From an uncultured Oscillospiraceae bacterium (lineage in GTDB: Bacteria > Bacillota > Clostridia > Oscillospirales > Oscillospiraceae), in the NCBI GenBank assembly GCA_910579965.1, contig CAJTWF010000017.1:1-47352 (forward strand): a stretch of DNA of 47,352 bases. Reading direction: 5' to 3'. Both the position numbers and the translations under genes were made by a program. Each line of letters opens with the position of its first letter. Positions within the stretch are counted from its first letter, which is position 1. Shown one piece after another: positions 8,216 to 15,971 of this stretch. The notes under the pieces are model-generated. The model did no database searches and was not told the DNA's origin. It worked only from the letters and a program-made list of their open reading frames with translations.

Positions 8216-8992
8216 CTATTGGTTCGGAAGCAGCAGCTCCGCCGCCATGGCGAAGGCCTCCCGGATGTAGTAGTTGACAGACAGCGGAAGGTATTGGGCC
8301 GGCATGGGGGCCGCCACCGGGACCATGGAGCCGCCCATGCGATCCATGTGGAGGGCCGCCCGGCACAGGTGGTAGCCGCTGGTGACCACAGCCACGCTCC
8401 CCCCGATCCCCCGCTCCTCCAGGAGCGCCAGGGAATAGCGGATGTTCTCCTCCGTATCCCGGGCCCGGTCCTCCAGGAGGATCCGCTCCGGCGGGACGCC
8501 CCGCGCCGCCAGCCATCCGTACATGCACGCCGCCTCGCTGATCTCCTCCCCGGGCCCCTGGGAGCCGGAGACCACGATGGGCACTTCCGGGTGGTCCAGG
8601 GCGTAGGCCAGGGCGGCGTCCAGCCGGGTCTCCAGGCTCAGGGAGGGCGCTGTGCCGTTGACCCCGGCCCCCAGCACCACAATGGCCGAGGCCGGCGTTC
8701 CGGCGTCCGTCCGGGCCCAGGACAGGACCCGGACCTCCAGTGCGGCAAACAGGGCGAACCCCGCCGCCAGCAGCCCCAGCGCGATTCTCCTGGCCCACCG
8801 GGCCCAGGGATGGGTTTTGCTCAGGCGGGAGAGAAGCCCCAGGACCGTCAGCGCCCCGGCGGCAGCACACAGGAGGAGGCCCGTAAAGCGCACGGCGGTG
8901 TACACCGTCAGCGCCAGGGCCCCCGCAGCCAGACAGAGCAGCGCCAGAGCGTAATATATCCACTCTTTTCTACAGAAAGAAATCTGTCTCAT
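8216..8992 (-). CDS. YdcF/DUF218-family membrane protein
   Basis: A 258-residue protein with three hydrophobic N-terminal segments (about residues 13-33, 36-53, 69-87) followed by a DUF218 domain. The domain is recognised from AIVVLGAGVNG (~105-115), IVVSGSQGPGEEISEA (~140-155) and VVTSGYHLCRA (~203-213). Family members (SanA, ElyC, YdcF) act in envelope functions, but the chemistry is unsettled. The start overlaps the ABC-F stop as ATGA, so the two are probably cotranslated. Confidence 0.85.
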   Translation of the reverse strand: MRQISFCRKEWIYYALALLCLAAGALALTVYTAVRFTGLLLCAAAGALTVLGLLSRLSKTHPWARWARRIALGLLAAGFALFAALEVRVLSWARTDAGTPASAIVVLGAGVNGTAPSLSLETRLDAALAYALDHPEVPIVVSGSQGPGEEISEAACMYGWLAARGVPPERILLEDRARDTEENIRYSLALLEERGIGGSVAVVTSGYHLCRAALHMDRMGGSMVPVAAPMPAQYLPLSVNYYIREAFAMAAELLLPNQ

Positions 8993-10884
8993 CCCTCTGC
9001 CGCCTCCGCCAGGGCCTCCCAGCGCTCCATCAGCTCCATCAGCTGCTGGTCCAGCTCCTCCTTCCGGGCGTAGAGGGCGCTGTACTTCTCGTAGTCGCAG
9101 GCGCTGGCCTCCATGTCCGCCTCCAGGGCCTTGATCTCCGCCTCCAGCTTCTCCATGTCCCGCTCGCAGATGGTCAGCTGCTTGCGGGCGTTCTGCTGGG
9201 CCCGGCCCCCCTTGGGGGCGGGCTTGGGCTTGCTCCTGTCGGGCCGGGACTGAGACTGCGCCAGGACCTTGTCCCGCTCCTTGATCTCCCGGTAGCGGGC
9301 GAAGGGGACAGGGTAGTCGGTGATGACCCCGCCCTCCAGCTCCCAGATCCGGGTGGCAAAGCGGTTGATGAAGTAGCGGTCATGGCTGACAAAGAGGAGG
9401 GCCCCCTCGTAGGCCTCCACGGCCTCCTCGATCCACTCCCGGCTGGCGATGTCCAGATGGTTGGTGGGCTCGTCCAGGACGAGCAGGTTGATCTCCTCGT
9501 CCATGAGCATACACAGGCGCAGGCGGCTCTGCTCCCCGCCGGAGAGGACGGAGACGGATTTGAACACGTCCTCCCCCCGGAAGTTGAAGGCCGCCAGCCG
9601 GTCCCGGGCGGTCTGGGTGGTGATGCCCCGCTTGGCGTAGAGCATGGTGTCCACCAGGGTCCGCTGGGGGTTCTCAAAGCGGATGATCTGGGGCAGGTAG
9701 GCCACCCGCACCGTGGGACCGTACTTCACCCGGCCCCCGTCCGGGGCCTCCTCCCCCATAAGGATTTTCAGCAGGGTGGACTTGCCGGTGCCGTTGTCTC
9801 CGATGAGGGCGATGCGCTCGCCCCCCTCCACCCGCAGATCCAGACCGCCAAAGAGCTGCCGGTCCCCGAAGGACTTCTCCACGTCCTTGATGTGCAGGAC
9901 CTCGTCCCCCACGAACTCCTTCTCCCCGAAGCGGTTGGTGAGGGCCCGGGCCCTGGTGGGCTTCTCGGTCTGGCGGATGCGCTCAATGCGCCGCTCCATG
10001 GAGAAGGCCCGCTTGTGGAGCTTGTCGTTGCCCATGAAGGCCCACAGGTGGAGCTGGTCCGCCGCCGTCTGGAGCTGCTTGATTTTGGCCTGCTCCTTCT
10101 CGTACTGCTTGAGCTTCTCCTGGTAGCGCCGCTCCTTCTCAATGGCGTAGAAGGTGTAGTTTCCGGAGTAGAACTCCGCCTTGCCGTCGCAGATCTCCAC
10201 CACCCGGCTGATGGTGCGGTCCAGGAAGTAGCGGTCATGGCTGATGGCCACCACCGTGCCCCGGAAGCGGCGCACGTAGTCCTCCAGCCACTCCACCGCG
10301 TGGAGGTCCAGGTGATTGGTGGGCTCGTCCAGCAGGAGGATATCCGTGTCCTCCAGGATGAGACGGCCCAGGTTCACCCGGGTCTTCTCCCCGCCGGAGA
10401 GGCTGTCGAAGAGCTGGGAGCGCATGTCCGGGGGGATGGACAGGCCGTTGGCCACCTTGCCCACGGCGGTGTCCATATCGTAGCCGCCGATGCCCTCGAA
10501 CTTGGCCGCCAGCTCCCCGTACCGGCGGAGGGTGGCCTCGGTATTGTCCCCGGCGGCCATGTCCCCGGCCAATTTCTCCATCTCCTGGGCCAGCTTCTGG
10601 TGGCGGGCAAAGGCGGTGTGGAGCACGTCGTCCACCGTGTACCCGGCCGGATACACGGGGATCTGGGAGATGAGGCCCACCCGGCTCCCCCTGGACAGGA
10701 CCACCTCCCCCTCGTCCGGCTCCAGCTCGCCGGTGAGGATCCGGAAGAGGGTGGACTTGCCCGCGCCGTTGCGGCCCAGCAGGCCCACCCGCTCCCCGGT
10801 CTCCACCTGGAAGGTGACGCCGTCGAGAATGTTGTTTCCTATTTCAAAGGACTTTTTCAGTCCGCTTACGCTGATCTCTATCAT
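8989..10884 (-). CDS. ABC-F family ATPase
   Basis: A 631-residue soluble protein with two ABC domains and no membrane segments, the ABC-F layout of ribosome-associated translation factors. Domain 1 has GRNGAGKST, LSGGEKTRV and LLLDEPTNHLD. Domain 2 has GDNGTGKST, LSGGEQSRL and LVLDEPTNHLD. A charged inter-domain linker carries the expected P-site tRNA-interaction region. The C-terminus is a coiled coil (about residues 560-625). It could be a housekeeping factor (EttA/YdiF/Uup-like) or an antibiotic-resistance type; sequence inspection alone does not separate these. The ATG has only a weak ribosome site. Confidence 0.92.
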   Translation of the reverse strand: MIEISVSGLKKSFEIGNNILDGVTFQVETGERVGLLGRNGAGKSTLFRILTGELEPDEGEVVLSRGSRVGLISQIPVYPAGYTVDDVLHTAFARHQKLAQEMEKLAGDMAAGDNTEATLRRYGELAAKFEGIGGYDMDTAVGKVANGLSIPPDMRSQLFDSLSGGEKTRVNLGRLILEDTDILLLDEPTNHLDLHAVEWLEDYVRRFRGTVVAISHDRYFLDRTISRVVEICDGKAEFYSGNYTFYAIEKERRYQEKLKQYEKEQAKIKQLQTAADQLHLWAFMGNDKLHKRAFSMERRIERIRQTEKPTRARALTNRFGEKEFVGDEVLHIKDVEKSFGDRQLFGGLDLRVEGGERIALIGDNGTGKSTLLKILMGEEAPDGGRVKYGPTVRVAYLPQIIRFENPQRTLVDTMLYAKRGITTQTARDRLAAFNFRGEDVFKSVSVLSGGEQSRLRLCMLMDEEINLLVLDEPTNHLDIASREWIEEAVEAYEGALLFVSHDRYFINRFATRIWELEGGVITDYPVPFARYREIKERDKVLAQSQSRPDRSKPKPAPKGGRAQQNARKQLTICERDMEKLEAEIKALEADMEASACDYEKYSALYARKEELDQQLMELMERWEALAEAAEG

Positions 10885-10934
10885 AATTCAATCTTTCGCA
10901 TGCTTTCTTGCAATCTTGGTCAATTCAGAAAATG

Positions 10935-11256
10935 TCACGCAGGGGAGAGCGTCGCCCGCGCATGATGTTCGTCTACCGCTCGTCTGTCCGGCCAGCCAGA
11001 TAGTCCAGCGTAACGCCGAAGTGGTCCGCCAGTGCGCAGAGATTATCCAGCCCTGGCTTCTGCTCTCCGTGTTCATACCGCTGGTACTGGCGAAGCGTTG
11101 TCCCAGCGGCTTCTGCTGTCTGCGTCTGTGTTTCTTTTCGTTCTTTGCGCAGCTCTTTTAACCTTTTGTAATATTCCATATTCTGCTCTCTTGTCCGCCG
11201 CTTTCGGGCCGCCGGCGGGGTTCGTTAGAGCGGGCGAGCGATGCTCGCCCCTACAC
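10935..11256. repeat. GC-rich palindromic elements beside the XRE genes
   Basis: At 11232-11250 perfect 8-bp arms GGGCGAGC/GCTCGCCC enclose GAT, within a GCGGGCGAGCGATGCTCGCC-type unit ending CCTACAC. A degenerate relative in the opposite orientation (AGGGGAGAGCGTCGCCCGC) lies at about 10939-10957. Both abut the same ATGATGTTCG sequence just past an XRE stop codon. This resembles short interspersed GC palindromes common in high-GC Clostridia. The span includes the first XRE gene. Confidence 0.55.
10973..11179 (-). CDS. XRE-family transcriptional regulator, copy 1
   Basis: A 68-residue single-domain Cro/C1-type helix-turn-helix protein; the HTH is within TQTQTAEAAGTTLRQYQRYE (residues 18-37). 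It is the last of three tandem paralogues read leftward. Its N-terminal two thirds resemble copy 2. The final LCALADHFGVTLDYLAGRTDE (about residue 47 on) is identical to copy 3, so it looks like a mosaic formed by recombination. The ribosome site is weak (AGAGAG). Confidence 0.88.
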   Translation of the reverse strand: MEYYKRLKELRKERKETQTQTAEAAGTTLRQYQRYEHGEQKPGLDNLCALADHFGVTLDYLAGRTDER

Positions 11257-11267
11257 ATGATGTTCGT

Positions 11268-11474
11268 CTACCGCTCGTCTGTCCGGCCTACCAGATAATC
11301 CAGTGTTACATCAAAATGATCTGCCAGCGCCCAGAGATAGTCCAGTCCAGGCTTCTGTTCTCCATATTCGTACCGCTGGTACTGGCGAGTGAGTATGCCC
11401 GTAGCTTCTGCGGTCTGTGTCTGCGTTTCTTTTCGCTCTTTACGCAGTTCCTTTAATCTTTCGTAACATTTCAT
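11268..11474 (-). CDS. XRE-family transcriptional regulator, copy 2
   Basis: A 68-residue Cro/C1-type HTH protein (MKCYERLKELRKERKETQ...), close to copy 1 in its first half but with YLWALADHFDVTLDYLVG near the end. Its ATG lies only 11 bases past the stop of copy 3. There is no Shine-Dalgarno sequence in that gap, so translation probably depends on reinitiation after copy 3. The codon choice is less GC-rich than in copies 1 and 3. Confidence 0.87.
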   Translation of the reverse strand: MKCYERLKELRKERKETQTQTAEATGILTRQYQRYEYGEQKPGLDYLWALADHFDVTLDYLVGRTDER

Positions 11475-11485
11475 ATGATGTTCGT

Positions 11486-11692
11486 CTACCGTTCGTCTGT
11501 CCGGCCAGCCAGATAGTCCAGCGTCACGCCGAAGTGGTCCGCCAGTGCGCAGAGGTCCTTAAAGGTTGGATCATTCTCGCCGGATTCAAACCGCTGGTAG
11601 TGGCGGTACCCAACACCAATGATGGCGGCCAGTTGTTTCTGCGTTTCCTTTTTCTCTTTGCGCAGTACGCGCAGTCTTTCTTTTAATTCCAT
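11486..11692 (-). CDS. XRE-family transcriptional regulator, copy 3
   Basis: A 68-residue Cro/C1-type HTH protein (MELKERLRVLRKEKKETQ). I start it at the ATG at 11692, after an AGAGG site, because this matches the length of its two neighbours; the frame stays open upstream across an unrelated gene. It is the promoter-proximal member of the tandem set. It faces the small divergent gene at 11780 across an 87-base gap that carries a promoter and repeated sequence, so autoregulation is likely (inference). Confidence 0.88.
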   Translation of the reverse strand: MELKERLRVLRKEKKETQKQLAAIIGVGYRHYQRFESGENDPTFKDLCALADHFGVTLDYLAGRTDER

Positions 11693-11702
11693 GATAAACC
11701 TC

Positions 11703-11760
11703 TTGACGCGCCGTATATGGCATGTTATACTTTGTTTAATCTTGCGCCGTATTCGGCGCG
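11703..11760 (+). promoter_or_regulatory. Promoter with repeated GCGCCGTAT sites (candidate XRE operator)
   Basis: TTGACG (11703-11708) and TATACT (11726-11731) have a 17-base spacer and drive the gene at 11780. GCGCCGTAT occurs in the spacer (11708-11716) and again at 11744-11752. The second copy is part of a palindrome with 6-bp arms (11744-11749, 11754-11759). One site would block the promoter and the other the early transcript, as expected for repression by the adjacent XRE proteins. Confidence 0.6.
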
Positions 11761-11779
11761 TTTTGAAAGGAGCACCATC

Positions 11780-12022
11780 ATGGATGACTTTATGGTTTGG
11801 TTGTACTTCCATTATATCATGCCCACCCTGGAGGAGGCAAGCAAGGGTGATTTTGCGGAACCCATAAACCGTCTGCGGAGCCAGCTGGACGTCTACCAGG
11901 AGTGGGATCTGGACCATATCATCGAATACTACGCCAGCGGCGCTTTTCAGCTGGGCCTGCGTACCGGCGCCGCCCTCCAGGCGCTCTCGTGCGAGGATGC
12001 GTTTCCCAATCAGCGCCTCTAA
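11780..12022 (+). CDS. Small acidic protein of unknown function (DUF6809-like)
   Basis: An 80-residue protein (MDDFMVWLYFHYIMPTLEEA...) after a GAAAGGAGC ribosome site. I do not recognise it firmly. Its size, the N-terminal L-Y-x-x-x-I-x-P pattern, a helical middle and a late Y-x-x-G-x-x-L-G-x-x-x-G-A segment resemble small Clostridia proteins of the DUF6809 type, which often sit beside XRE regulators. It has no signal peptide or clear membrane segment. Divergent placement from the XRE genes suggests a regulated partner. Its stop codon lies inside palindromic repeat D. Confidence 0.6.
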   Translation: MDDFMVWLYFHYIMPTLEEASKGDFAEPINRLRSQLDVYQEWDLDHIIEYYASGAFQLGLRTGAALQALSCEDAFPNQRL

Positions 12023-12062
12023 AGTTCTTTTTTGATTCTTTTTTCTTTCAAGAAAAAAGAAT
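12019..12062 (-). repeat. A/T-rich palindromic repeat, copy D
   Basis: Perfect 13-bp arms (12035-12047, 12050-12062) with a 2-base gap. In the minus direction they are followed by the tail CAAAAAAGAACTTTAG. Here it lies between convergent gene ends and probably terminates both transcripts. Confidence 0.75.
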
Positions 12063-12068
12063 GACTGC

Positions 12069-13103
12069 TTACTCTGTCCGATATTTCCCCAGTCCCGCAA
12101 TCCGCACGCTGCGCTGGGCGTGGAGCTCCAGCAGGGCGGCGGCCAGGAGCTGGCTGTCGTGGCGGACGTAGCCGTTCCGGACCGTGGACACGGGGCGGCT
12201 GACCAGCTCCACGCCCAGCTGGGCGCAGGCGTTCTTATCGTAGCGCACGGGCTCAGCCCCCTCCTGGGCGTAGCGCTCGGTGACCTCCCGGGGGATGCTG
12301 GCGGAGTTGACCAGACACAGGTGGAACAGCCCGGGCAGGGAGTGCTGGAAGATGGCCTGGATATGGTCCGCGTTGGTGTAGCCCTCGGTCTCCCCCTCCT
12401 GGGTCATGACGTTGGCCACGTAGACCTTCAGCGCGTCCGCGTCCGCCACGGCCCGGGCGATGCCCTCCACCAGCAGATTGGGAATAATGCTGGTATAGAG
12501 GCTGCCGGGCCCCAGGATAATCATATCCGCCTCGCTGATGGCCTCCAGGGCGGGGGCCAGCGCCGGGGGCCGCTGGGGCAGGAGACGCACCCGCCGGATA
12601 CGGCAGTCCTCCCGCTTCTTGCAGTAGAAGATCTTCGACTCGCCCAGGACCTTTGCCCCGTTCTCAAACTCCGCCTCCAGCTGCACATTGGCGGTGGTCA
12701 CCGGGAGCACCCGGCCGGTGATGGCCAGCACCTGGCTCATCAGGCTCACCGCCTGGTCAAAGCTGCCGGAGATGCCGTTGAGGGCCGCCAGAAAGAGATT
12801 GCCGAAGCTCTGCCCCTTCAGGGACCCCTCCGCAAACCGGTAGTGGAGCAGCTCCCCCATCACCGGCTCCACGTTGGCCAGGGCCTCCAGGCAGTTGCGC
12901 ACGTCCCCCGGGGGCAGCATCCCCAGCTCCTGGCGCAGTACGCCGGAGCCGCCGCCGTCGTCCGCCACCGTGACGATGGCGGTTAAATTATTGGTGTGGC
13001 GTTTCAATCCCCGCAGCATGGTGGACAGGCCCGTTCCACCGCCAATGGCTACGATTTTAGGCCCTTTTCCGCTGGGGCCGCGATACAGCGTTGCGTTTTC
13101 CAT
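12069..13103 (-). CDS. yvcK: YvcK-family protein (CofD-like fold)
   Basis: A 344-residue Rossmann-type protein of the YvcK/CofD-like family. IVAIGGGTGLSTMLRGL (residues 17-33) is the nucleotide-sugar binding loop, and VTVADDGGGSGVLR (~45-58) and PPGDVRNCL (~64-72) are conserved. In Bacillus, YvcK binds UDP-GlcNAc and is needed for growth and shape on gluconeogenic carbon sources. It lies downstream of rapZ as in most Firmicutes. whiA, which usually follows, is missing here. Confidence 0.93.
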   Translation of the reverse strand: MENATLYRGPSGKGPKIVAIGGGTGLSTMLRGLKRHTNNLTAIVTVADDGGGSGVLRQELGMLPPGDVRNCLEALANVEPVMGELLHYRFAEGSLKGQSFGNLFLAALNGISGSFDQAVSLMSQVLAITGRVLPVTTANVQLEAEFENGAKVLGESKIFYCKKREDCRIRRVRLLPQRPPALAPALEAISEADMIILGPGSLYTSIIPNLLVEGIARAVADADALKVYVANVMTQEGETEGYTNADHIQAIFQHSLPGLFHLCLVNSASIPREVTERYAQEGAEPVRYDKNACAQLGVELVSRPVSTVRNGYVRHDSQLLAAALLELHAQRSVRIAGLGKYRTE

Positions 13104-13140
13104 GGCTTCCTTTCTCTCGCGCGCTCCGCCGCCGGAGCGC

Positions 13141-14001
13141 CTATGTCCGCATCATATCCCGGTGGTTTTCCGTCACCTGATAGCCCAGGGAGGTCACATA
13201 GCCCGCCAGGGCGTGGGTCACGGCCACGGAGCGGTGCCGGCCGCCGGTGCAGCCGACAGCCACCACCAGCACCGTCTTGCCCTCCTCCCGGTACAGGGGC
13301 AGGACAAAGCCCAGCAGCTCCCGCAGCTTCTCCATGAACTGCTCCGTCTCCTGGAAGGAAAATACATAGTCCCGCACCTCCCGGTCCAGGCCCGTCTTCT
13401 CCCGCATGGCGTCAATGTAAAACGGGTTGGGCATGAACCGCACGTCAAACACCAGATCCGCCTCCATGGGCAGACCGTGCTTGAAGCCGAAGGACACCAG
13501 GCTCACCTGCATCTCCCCCGTGCGCTGCTCCCCGCCGAACAGCCACAGCAGCTCCCGCCGCAGGCGGGCGGTGGAGTAGGTGGTGGAGTTGATAACCACG
13601 TCCGCCTGGGCCCGCACCGGAGCCATCATGCCGATCTCCTGGTTTACCGCCGCCTCCAGGGACCCGGTCTGCTCCTGGAGGGGATGGAGACGGCGGGTCT
13701 CCTTGTACCGCTTGATGATGGCATCCACCTCCGCCTCCAGAAACAGCAGCCTGCAGTTGTACTTCTGCTGGCGGAGGGTGTTGAGCACCTCCAGGAACTC
13801 GTCAAAGGTGTCCGCGGTGCGCACGTCGTAGACCAGGGCCACGCGGCTGTAGCGGCCGTTGCCCGCGGCGCAGAATTCCGCGAATTTCATAATCATGCCA
13901 GCCGGCATGTTGTCCACAATATAGAACCCCATGTCCTCCAGAAAGGAGGCGGCCTTGCTCTTCCCGCCGCCGGACAGGCCGGAAATAATCAGTATTTCCA
14001 T
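13141..14001 (-). CDS. rapZ: RapZ-family nucleotide-binding adapter (YvcJ)
   Basis: A 286-residue P-loop protein. The Walker A is GLSGGGKSKAAS (residues 8-19), with VDNMP near residue 29. The C-terminal domain carries VAVGCTGGRHRSVA, the conserved putative sugar-phosphate binding region. In E. coli RapZ binds GlcN6P and directs decay of the glmZ RNA. In Firmicutes, YvcJ's role is less clear but linked to cell-envelope sugar supply. A GAGGGGGAG ribosome site precedes the ATG; the gene is 26 bases after murB. Confidence 0.95.
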   Translation of the reverse strand: MEILIISGLSGGGKSKAASFLEDMGFYIVDNMPAGMIMKFAEFCAAGNGRYSRVALVYDVRTADTFDEFLEVLNTLRQQKYNCRLLFLEAEVDAIIKRYKETRRLHPLQEQTGSLEAAVNQEIGMMAPVRAQADVVINSTTYSTARLRRELLWLFGGEQRTGEMQVSLVSFGFKHGLPMEADLVFDVRFMPNPFYIDAMREKTGLDREVRDYVFSFQETEQFMEKLRELLGFVLPLYREEGKTVLVVAVGCTGGRHRSVAVTHALAGYVTSLGYQVTENHRDMMRT

Positions 14002-14027
14002 TGCTTTCTCCCCCTCTTCGCCCTGTC

Positions 14028-14939
14028 TCAGGGCACAATCCGCACCTCAGGCTCCAGCTCCACGCCGGTTTTTTCCTTCACGACACGCTGTACCTCCCGG
14101 ATCAGCCCCAGCACGTCGGCGCTGGTGGCCCCTCCGGTATTGACAATGAACCCGGCGTGCTTCTCCGACACCTGGGCTCCTCCCACCCGGGTCCCCTTCA
14201 GGCCGCACTGCTCGATAAGGGCCCCGGCGAAATGGCCCTGGGGCCGCTTGAAGACGCTGCCGGCGCTGGGCAGCTCCAGGGGCTGCTTCTCCCGCCGCCG
14301 CCGGCCCAGCGCCTCCATGGCGGCGCGGATCTCATCCGGATCCCCGGGCTCCAGCAGGAACTCCGCCGCCAGCACCGCGCCGCGCTGTCCGCTGAAGGCG
14401 CTGCGGCGGTAGCCGAAGGCCAGGGCCTCCCCCGCAAGGCGCACCGCGCCCCTTCCGGGCATCCACGCCTCCGCGGCCGTCACCACCTGGGACAGCTCCC
14501 CGCCGTAGGCCCCGGCGTTCATGCACACCGCGCCCCCCAGGCTGCCGGGGATGCCGTGGGCAAAGGCCAGGCCCTCCAGGCCCTCCCGCTGGGCAAAGGA
14601 GGCCAGCCGGGCCAGACTTACCCCGGCCTGGGCCCGGACGGTCCGCTCTCCGGTCCGCTCCAGGCCGTCCAGCCGCCCGGTGTGGACCACCAGCGCGTCC
14701 AGGCCCTCGTCTGCGGCCAGCAGGTTGGACCCGTTGCCCAGCATCAGCAGGGGCCAGCCGGCGGTCCAGGCAGCGTCCAGCAGGGCCGCGCAGGCGGCCT
14801 CGGAGGCGGGCCGGACCATCCGGCGGGCGGGGCCGCCCACCCGGAAGGTGGTGTGCCGGGCCAGGGGCTCCTCCCGGAGGACCTCCAGGTCCGGAAACCG
14901 GGCTGCGGCCAGGGCGTCAAAGTCGTCATACCAGGGCAT
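14028..14939 (-). CDS. murB: UDP-N-acetylenolpyruvoylglucosamine reductase
   Basis: A 303-residue FAD-dependent enzyme that reduces UDP-GlcNAc-enolpyruvate to UDP-MurNAc, the second step of peptidoglycan precursor synthesis. FAD-binding motifs LMLGNGSNLLAAD and GIPGSLGGAVCMNAGAYG are clear. GYRRSAFSG holds conserved substrate contacts, and the LPSAGSVFKRP segment carries the catalytic Ser. Length fits the type II (short) form. It leads the rapZ-yvcK group, so the three may be cotranscribed and tie wall synthesis to amino-sugar sensing. Confidence 0.96.
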   Translation of the reverse strand: MPWYDDFDALAAARFPDLEVLREEPLARHTTFRVGGPARRMVRPASEAACAALLDAAWTAGWPLLMLGNGSNLLAADEGLDALVVHTGRLDGLERTGERTVRAQAGVSLARLASFAQREGLEGLAFAHGIPGSLGGAVCMNAGAYGGELSQVVTAAEAWMPGRGAVRLAGEALAFGYRRSAFSGQRGAVLAAEFLLEPGDPDEIRAAMEALGRRRREKQPLELPSAGSVFKRPQGHFAGALIEQCGLKGTRVGGAQVSEKHAGFIVNTGGATSADVLGLIREVQRVVKEKTGVELEPEVRIVP

Positions 14940-14994
14940 ATATCCTTCTCCTTATTTCCAACAAAAGATATGGTAACCGTTTTCAAGAAAAGAG

Positions 14995-15942
14995 CTACAG
15001 CCCCAGCAGGGCCGCGCCGATGATGCCCGCGTCGTTGCCCAGCCTGGCCTTGACAATGCGGGTGTGGCGGTCCGCCTCCCGGCCGAAGCACTGGTCCAGG
15101 ACCATGGCTTGCAGGGGGACCAGCAGGTCCTCGTCCCGCTCGTGGCTCACACCGCCGCCCAGGCAGATGACCTCCGGCTGGAAGATGTTCACCAGATTGG
15201 ACAGCCCGTCGGCCAGATACCGCAGGTACTGGTCCACCACGTCCCGGGCCGCGCTGTCCCCCCGGCGCATGGCCTCGAAGGCCGTGCGGCCGTCCAGGCT
15301 GCTCAGATCGCCGCCCACCAGGGTCCACATGGCGGAGTCCTTGCTCGCCTCCATGGCGGCCATGGTCTGGCGGATGAGGGCGTTGGCGGAGGCGTAGCGC
15401 TCCCAGCAGCCCCTCCGGCCGCAGGTGCACTGATCCCCGCCGTGGACGATGACCATGTGGCCCCCCTCCCCGGCGCAGCCGTTGACGCCCGCGTGGATCC
15501 TGCCGTTGAGAATGATGCCCGTGCCGATGCCGGTGCCCAGGGTGACCAGGATCAGGCTCTCAATGTTCTTGTCCTCGTAGTGGTAGAACTCCCCCAGGGC
15601 GGCGCAGTCCGCGTCGTTGCCCAGGCGGACCGGCACGTCCCAGTGCCGGTGGAACATCTCCGCCACGGGCATGAACCGGATGGGGATGTTCACCGTCTTG
15701 ATGACCACGCCCCGCTTGTCGTCCACCGGGCCGGGGAAGCCCATGCCCACCGAGACCACCTGCTCCCGGGGAACGCCGCTCTCCTCCACCAGCTCCAGGG
15801 CCATCTGGGCCAGGGTTTCCCCCATCTGGTCCATGGACTGGAAATGGAGGGGCGCCTTCTTGACCGCGATGATCTGATAGCTCTCGTCCACCAGCCCCGC
15901 CTTGAGGTTGGTGCCGCCTACGTCAATTCCAATATAGTACAT
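14995..15942 (-). CDS. ROK-family glucokinase
   Basis: A 315-residue sugar kinase: the phosphate loop is GIDVGGTNLKAG (residues 4-15), the catalytic base Asp is in LGNDADCAALGE, and the zinc-binding ROK signature is CTCGRRGCWERYAS. These mark it as a catalytic ROK kinase without an N-terminal DNA-binding domain. The likely reaction is ATP-dependent glucose to glucose-6-phosphate; N-acetylglucosamine or mannose cannot be excluded. A GGGAGGA ribosome site precedes the ATG. It lies just downstream of hprK, the catabolite-control sensor. Confidence 0.92.
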   Translation of the reverse strand: MYYIGIDVGGTNLKAGLVDESYQIIAVKKAPLHFQSMDQMGETLAQMALELVEESGVPREQVVSVGMGFPGPVDDKRGVVIKTVNIPIRFMPVAEMFHRHWDVPVRLGNDADCAALGEFYHYEDKNIESLILVTLGTGIGTGIILNGRIHAGVNGCAGEGGHMVIVHGGDQCTCGRRGCWERYASANALIRQTMAAMEASKDSAMWTLVGGDLSSLDGRTAFEAMRRGDSAARDVVDQYLRYLADGLSNLVNIFQPEVICLGGGVSHERDEDLLVPLQAMVLDQCFGREADRHTRIVKARLGNDAGIIGAALLGL

Positions 15943-15971
15943 GATACGTCCTCCCTATGTCCCTTATCCCC

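Noticed and set aside
8989..10884. Antibiotic-resistance assignment for the ABC-F protein
   Set aside because: Subfamily cannot be decided without phylogeny, and it lies in a housekeeping gene run rather than on a mobile element.
9382..10965. Long plus-strand open frame (527 codons) opposite the ABC-F gene
   Set aside because: Val/His/Leu/Gly-rich antisense translation with no motifs; the minus strand has all ABC-F signatures.
10961..11490. Three direct repeats of ATGATGTTCGTCTACCG, considered as a CRISPR-like array
   Set aside because: Spacing is ~210-300 bp and the repeats are the conserved 3' ends of three XRE genes plus downstream bases.
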